Program-made: the position numbers and the translations under genes | NCBI GenBank assembly: GCA_963826105.1 | Contig: CAWGWA010000001.1 | Coordinates: forward strand, 62,001 to 126,000 | Source: WHTI01 sp963826105 | Lineage (GTDB): Bacteria; Actinomycetota; CADDZG01; WHSQ01 | DNA: 64,000 bases | Direction of reading: 5' to 3' | Shown here: positions 60,638 through 64,000 of the stretch, piece by piece | Layout: each line of letters opens with the position of its first letter | Position numbering within the stretch: the first letter of the stretch is position 1 | The notes under the pieces: generated by a model | The model's input: the letters and a program-made list of their open reading frames with translations, nothing else | The model's database searches: none | Told to the model about the DNA's origin: nothing

Positions 60638-61584
60638 ACCTTCCGGAGTGGTTGCTGGCCGAGATCGGCCGGGTCGAGGACGTCTTGATGGAACGAGCGG
60701 GGGCCTCGCCAAGTGCGCTCGTTGCCGAGTCATCGACCCACCTGATCAAGGCAGGTGGCAAGCGGGTTCGCCCTGCTCTGGTCCTACTGTCGTCGCGCGC
60801 GGGCACTCCCGGTCTCCCACAGACCGATCTTGCCGCGGCCGCGATCGAACTCGTTCATCTCGCGACGCTGTATCACGACGATGTCATCGACGAGACTGAG
60901 ACGAGGCGAGGGGTTCCAACCGTTCATTCGAAGTGGGGTACGAACGTCGCGGTTCTAGCCGGTGACTACCTCTTCGCCAACGGCTCGTCGTTGGGAGCCG
61001 AAGCAGGCGGTGAGGTACCGGGGATCCTCGCTCGTGCGATCGCCGAGGTCTGCGAGGGGCAGATCGTCGAGACGTCAACGATCGGGGATCCGAACCGAAG
61101 CGTCGATGAGTACATGGCAACGATCGGAGGAAAGACGGCGGCTCTGTTCCGGGCAGGATGTGAACTCGGTGCGGCAACGTCCGGTGCGAACGATGGTGCT
61201 CGTCGTGCACTGGTGTCATTCGGCGAGAACCTTGGGCTTGCGTTCCAGATCGTCGACGACCTCCTTGACGTCCTCGGAGACCCGAAGCTCACGGGTAAGG
61301 AGCCGGGAACCGATCTCCGCGAAGGCGTGTTCACCCTCCCAGTACTGCTGGCTTGCGAGCGCGACGCGTCGCTTCGCTCGATGCTGGCAGCAGGCGAACG
61401 GGACATCGCAGTCGCATTACCGATCCTCACCGCGACCGGCGCACTCGAAGACACGATGGCGATGGCCGCCGACCACGGTGCCGCAGCGATTGCCGCCCTC
61501 GACGCTCTGTCCGAAGGGGACTGGCTCGAGACGATGAAGTCGCTGGCCGATGGAGTCCTGGCTCAGATCGGTGCCCCTGCGTAA
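60634..61584 (+). CDS. Polyprenyl (trans-isoprenyl) diphosphate synthase
   Basis: 316 residues. First Asp-rich motif LYHDDVIDETETRRG, second FQIVDDLLDVLGD; GGKRVRPALVLL and GKTAALFRAGCELGA are typical. Small residues before the first motif suggest a long-chain product, such as the menaquinone side chain. It overlaps the YjbQ gene by 4 bp and is convergent with the TetR gene. Confidence 0.93.
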   Translation: MNLPEWLLAEIGRVEDVLMERAGASPSALVAESSTHLIKAGGKRVRPALVLLSSRAGTPGLPQTDLAAAAIELVHLATLYHDDVIDETETRRGVPTVHSKWGTNVAVLAGDYLFANGSSLGAEAGGEVPGILARAIAEVCEGQIVETSTIGDPNRSVDEYMATIGGKTAALFRAGCELGAATSGANDGARRALVSFGENLGLAFQIVDDLLDVLGDPKLTGKEPGTDLREGVFTLPVLLACERDASLRSMLAAGERDIAVALPILTATGALEDTMAMAADHGAAAIAALDALSEGDWLETMKSLADGVLAQIGAPA

Positions 61585-61589
61585 CGGCC

Positions 61590-62222
61590 CTAGGCGATCG
61601 GGCGGGGTCCGTTCTTGCCCGAGCCGAGGCGCTTCACGAACATCTCGACGAGGTGCTCGATGTAGACCTTCTCGTCGGCCGGCAGCAGATGCTTGCCGCC
61701 CAGGATCTCCTGCTCGACGAAGAACGCGAGCAGTGCATTGAAGAAGAGTCGTGAGGCCACCTGAGGATCGACCTGGGTTCGCACCCGCTCGCTCATGCGT
61801 CCCTCGAGGATCTGCGCCAGCTCACTGATCGATTCGCCGACGGCGTCGGCGAAGAACGCCTCCTTCTCCTCGGGGAAAACCTGAACCTCCTGAAGTAGCA
61901 GGCGTGTCAGTTGCGTGTTCTGCCGCAGGACGTCGAAAAAGCCCCGCGCCAGCACGAGCAGGAGGCCGCGAAGATCGAGTTGCCCCGCGAGTTCTGGAAG
62001 GGTTCGTAGCAGAGGGAGGAAGGAGTACTCCTCGATGATCGCGGTGAACAGATCGCGCTTCGATGCAAAGTAGTGATAGATGAGACCCTCGGTGATGCCG
62101 GCGGCCTTGGCGATGTCGCGCATCGAGGTTCCGTGGAACCCCTTTTCGGCGAACAGGTTGAGGCTTGCCTGGAGGATCTCCTCCCTGCGATCGCGCCGGA
62201 TCGGTACCTCTCGCGAGGTCAT
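61590..62222 (-). CDS. TetR-family transcriptional regulator
   Basis: 210 residues. N-terminal helix-turn-helix (REEILQASLNLFAEKGFHGTSMRDIAKAAGITEGLIYHYFASKRDLF) of standard TetR form; the helical ligand domain follows. Its start overlaps the HPF stop by 4 bp, an odd pairing that may mean co-transcription. Target and ligand unknown. Confidence 0.93.
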   Translation of the reverse strand: MTSREVPIRRDRREEILQASLNLFAEKGFHGTSMRDIAKAAGITEGLIYHYFASKRDLFTAIIEEYSFLPLLRTLPELAGQLDLRGLLLVLARGFFDVLRQNTQLTRLLLQEVQVFPEEKEAFFADAVGESISELAQILEGRMSERVRTQVDPQVASRLFFNALLAFFVEQEILGGKHLLPADEKVYIEHLVEMFVKRLGSGKNGPRPIA

Positions 62223-62539
62223 GTCCCCTTGGCGAAGGAGCTGTGCCCGCCGCGGGACCGATCGTTGATCTGCCTGAGAACATCTTCACGCGCATGCCGG
62301 ACGGCAACGAAGATGTCGTCGTCATCGCCTTTGGCTACGAGATGGTTGCGTCCGTAGTCGATCTCCATGGTGACGTGCACTTTGGGATGGGCGGAGGAAT
62401 TGTGGTCCTTGGCTCTCACGAGAACCTCGACCTCTTGATAGCTGCTAAGGCGACGCCCGATCTTCTCGAGGTCCTTCTCTATCTGGTCGATCTCCGACTG
62501 CTTGATATCCATCCCAGGTGAGGTCACCTTGATGCGCAT
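62219..62539 (-). CDS. Ribosome hibernation factor HPF/RaiA-like (short form)
   Basis: 106 residues. RIKVTSPGMDIKQSEIDQIEKDLEKIGRRL, VRAKDHNSSAHPKVHVTMEIDYGRNHLVAKGDDDDIFVAVRHAREDVLRQI matches the HPF fold. There is no long-HPF dimerisation domain. GGAAGGGGG 8 nt upstream supports the ATG. It would bind and silence idle ribosomes. Confidence 0.85.
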   Translation of the reverse strand: MRIKVTSPGMDIKQSEIDQIEKDLEKIGRRLSSYQEVEVLVRAKDHNSSAHPKVHVTMEIDYGRNHLVAKGDDDDIFVAVRHAREDVLRQINDRSRGGHSSFAKGT

Positions 62540-62595
62540 ACGGAGAACCCCCTTCCGGTCAACCTTGATGGTGGCTATGGATCCATCGTACGTGA

Positions 62596-63721
62596 CTAGG
62601 AGAGCCAGGTTCGAAGCGCTTCGGGGAGTGGTCGCTCTGAGAATTCCGACCTAACGTGTTCGCGGCCGGCGGCCGCCATCGTCTCGGCCAGTGTGGGATC
62701 GGTGAGAAGTCGCGCCGTTGCGTCGACCAGAGCGGATCGATCGCGCCCATCCACCACGAACCCGGTGGTGCCCTCGAGGACGGCTTCAGGCGTCCCGCCC
62801 GACCGGCCGGTAACGCACGGGGTTCCCGCGGCTTGAGCCTCGAGGAGTACCACTCCGAGTCCTTCGATCTCGAGTCCGAACCACCGGTCGACGACCGGGA
62901 GCACGAATACGTTCGCCGCGGCATAGAGGCCCGGCGCCTCTTGGTGGGGTACCCGCCCGGCGAAGATCACGCGGCCCCCGGTACGAGCGGCCAATCGCTT
63001 CAGGCGTTTCTCCTCGGGCCCGGTCCCGCCGACCACCAGAGTGGTGCCGGGGACCTTTCGTTCGATCTCGGGAAGTGCGTCGATGAGGCGATCGACTCCC
63101 TTGCGCGCGACTAAGCGACCGAAGACCAGGATCAGCGGAACGTTCTCGCCACAGTCGATCCGGGCTCGCGCCGTAACCGCGTCTGCTTCAGGTGTGAACT
63201 TCGCCAGGTCTACGCGCGCCGCGCAAGATCTCGACTGGGGGAACCGGGAGGTCGGTACGTCGTATGAGGCTCTCTGCCTTGCCGGCGGTGTAGTGACTTA
63301 CCGGGAGCAGCAGGTCTGCGCCGGCGAGCGCGCGCCCGAGCTTCGCCCCGAGAAGTGGGATCGCTCCGGGCGCGATCAACTCGGCTCCATGAACGATGAC
63401 TGCGTATCGCAGACCGGCAGTCGCAAGATGCGGTGCGAGGAGCAGCAAGGGCCACGGCGTCCCGAAGATGATCCGGTCGGTCCCCAAACGCTCGGCCTCG
63501 GCACAGATAGCGCGCGCCAATCTTCGGGTCGGCACGAGCATGCTTCCCGTGTGGCCGATCGTCGGATAGGGAAGGCCGTTGGGGATCGGTGACCCCCCTC
63601 TGCGCCCCGCAGCCATGACGGCGACCTCGGGCGCCAACTCCGCGCACAGTTGATCGAGGTAGCTCTCGATCCCGCCCTGCCCCGGCAGGAAGGAGGACGT
63701 GATCATCAGGGCGTCGGTCAT
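62596..63721 (-). CDS. GT4-family glycosyltransferase (PimB/MgtA-like), frameshifted
   Basis: About 375 residues when repaired. N-terminal half: LMITSSFLPGQGGIESYLDQLCAEL, FGTPWPLLLLAPHL, YAVIVHGAEL, ADLLLPVSHYTAG. A single extra base in the GC run at about 63212 shifts the frame; then VDLAKFTPEADAV, LVFGRLVARKGVDRLIDALPEI, VVGGTGPEEKRL and the donor motif GVVLLEAQAAGTPCVTGRSGGTPEAV. It probably adds mannose or a similar sugar to a lipid. CATAAT lies 6 nt before the ATG at 63721. Confidence 0.85.
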
Positions 63722-63727
63722 CGCTCG

Positions 63728-63733
63728 ATTATG
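63728..63733 (-). promoter_or_regulatory. Leaderless -10 box of the GT4 gene
   Basis: On the minus strand CATAAT lies exactly 6 nt before the ATG at 63721. Confidence 0.55.
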
Positions 63734-63761
63734 GGAGACACGGAGGAACGGCGGGACCGAA

Positions 63762-64000
63762 TTACTTTGACGGGTTCTCCCCGTCGGCGATCCGGATCGT
63801 TCTGGGACCTGGTCCATCCAGGGCGGCGGCCCCGTGAGCCTCGTGGAGCGCATCGACTACCAGGGGATCGAACTGAGTACCCGAGCAGCGGGCGATCTCG
63901 GCCAGGGCAGCTTCGGGGTCCAACCTCCGGCCGTAAGGCCGGTGGGTGGTCATGGCGTCGAACGCATCGGCAACCAGAATGATCCTCGACTCGATCGGGA
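63762..64000 (-). CDS. HD-GYP domain protein, only the C-terminus in the window
   Basis: The frame is open to the window edge. IILVADAFDAMTTHRPYGRRLDPEAALAEI is the closing part of an HD-GYP domain, and GTQFDPLVVDAL follows as usual. HD-GYP enzymes hydrolyse cyclic di-GMP. The metal-binding HD and GYP residues lie outside the window, so activity cannot be judged. Confidence 0.85.
   Translation of the reverse strand, partial: PIESRIILVADAFDAMTTHRPYGRRLDPEAALAEIARCSGTQFDPLVVDALHEAHGAAALDGPGPRTIRIADGENPSK

Overview
The window is GC-rich, densely coded chromosomal DNA from an actinobacterium. The taxonomic call rests on two WhiB-family proteins, a Bpa/PafE-type proteasome activator, a WhiB-linked pair of ArsA/Get3-like ATPases, an SRP RNA-dnaX-ybaB-recR-ask-asd block, frequent GTG starts and many leaderless promoters. 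SelA and SelB, an SPFH/NfeD pair and a c-di-GMP riboswitch fit a free-living, probably deep-branching or uncultivated lineage. I cannot name the genus. No phage, insertion sequence, plasmid function or CRISPR array was seen.

Layout. 1-9.6 kb: a 5'-truncated SagB-like nitroreductase, a DUF4333 lipoprotein, an aldo/keto reductase, a membrane Ser/Thr kinase, a DUF4395/thioredoxin-like protein, a GNAT enzyme, an MFS transporter, and a molybdate uptake operon (mop-type regulator, modA, modB, modC). 9.6-14.3 kb: a TIGR03086 protein, a truncated copy of the molybdate regulator, and three secreted proteins (LVIVD/PA, cupredoxin, Calx-beta). 14.3-20.8 kb: YjbQ, a membrane protein, amylomaltase, proteasome activator, PQQ-type sugar dehydrogenase, metallophosphoesterase. 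20.7-25.6 kb: four tRNAs, a large CSLREA/RTX-like secreted protein, a PGPGW membrane protein and tadA. 25.7-32.0 kb: SRP RNA, dnaX, ybaB, recR, ask, asd, a PfkB-type sugar kinase and tRNA-Pro. 32.1-38.8 kb: a phosphate regulon (pstSCAB, two-component system, phoU) with PHO-box-like repeats. 38.8-42.8 kb: phosphoesterase, SpoIIE phosphatase, STAS protein, CopD protein. 42.9-48.9 kb: WhiB, an unknown protein, an SdhC-like cytochrome b, two ArsA ATPases, NfeD and stomatin. 48.9-54.4 kb: zinc uptake znuACB-zur with a Zur box, an MFS protein and a GCS2 ligase. 54.4-58.7 kb: selB, a stand-alone c-di-GMP-I riboswitch RNA, selA and a NarL-type regulator. 58.7-64 kb: WhiB, an MTHFR-like protein, YjbQ, polyprenyl diphosphate synthase, TetR, HPF, a GT4 glycosyltransferase and the end of an HD-GYP protein.

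Three themes stand out. Nutrient-uptake operons (Mo, P, Zn) each carry their own regulator, and the P and Zn sites are readable. Many start codons have a TANNNT-type -10 box 6-8 nt upstream, so leaderless mRNAs seem to be the rule. At least eight conserved genes carry single-base frameshifts, several in G or C runs and about seven of the events between 6.3 and 8.2 kb. These look like sequencing indels rather than true pseudogenes.

The most unusual items are the orphan c-di-GMP riboswitch RNA between selA and selB, a tRNA-Pro whose CCA end shares its last base with the pfkB start codon, and a hairpin that may bring a distant Shine-Dalgarno close to a whiB start.
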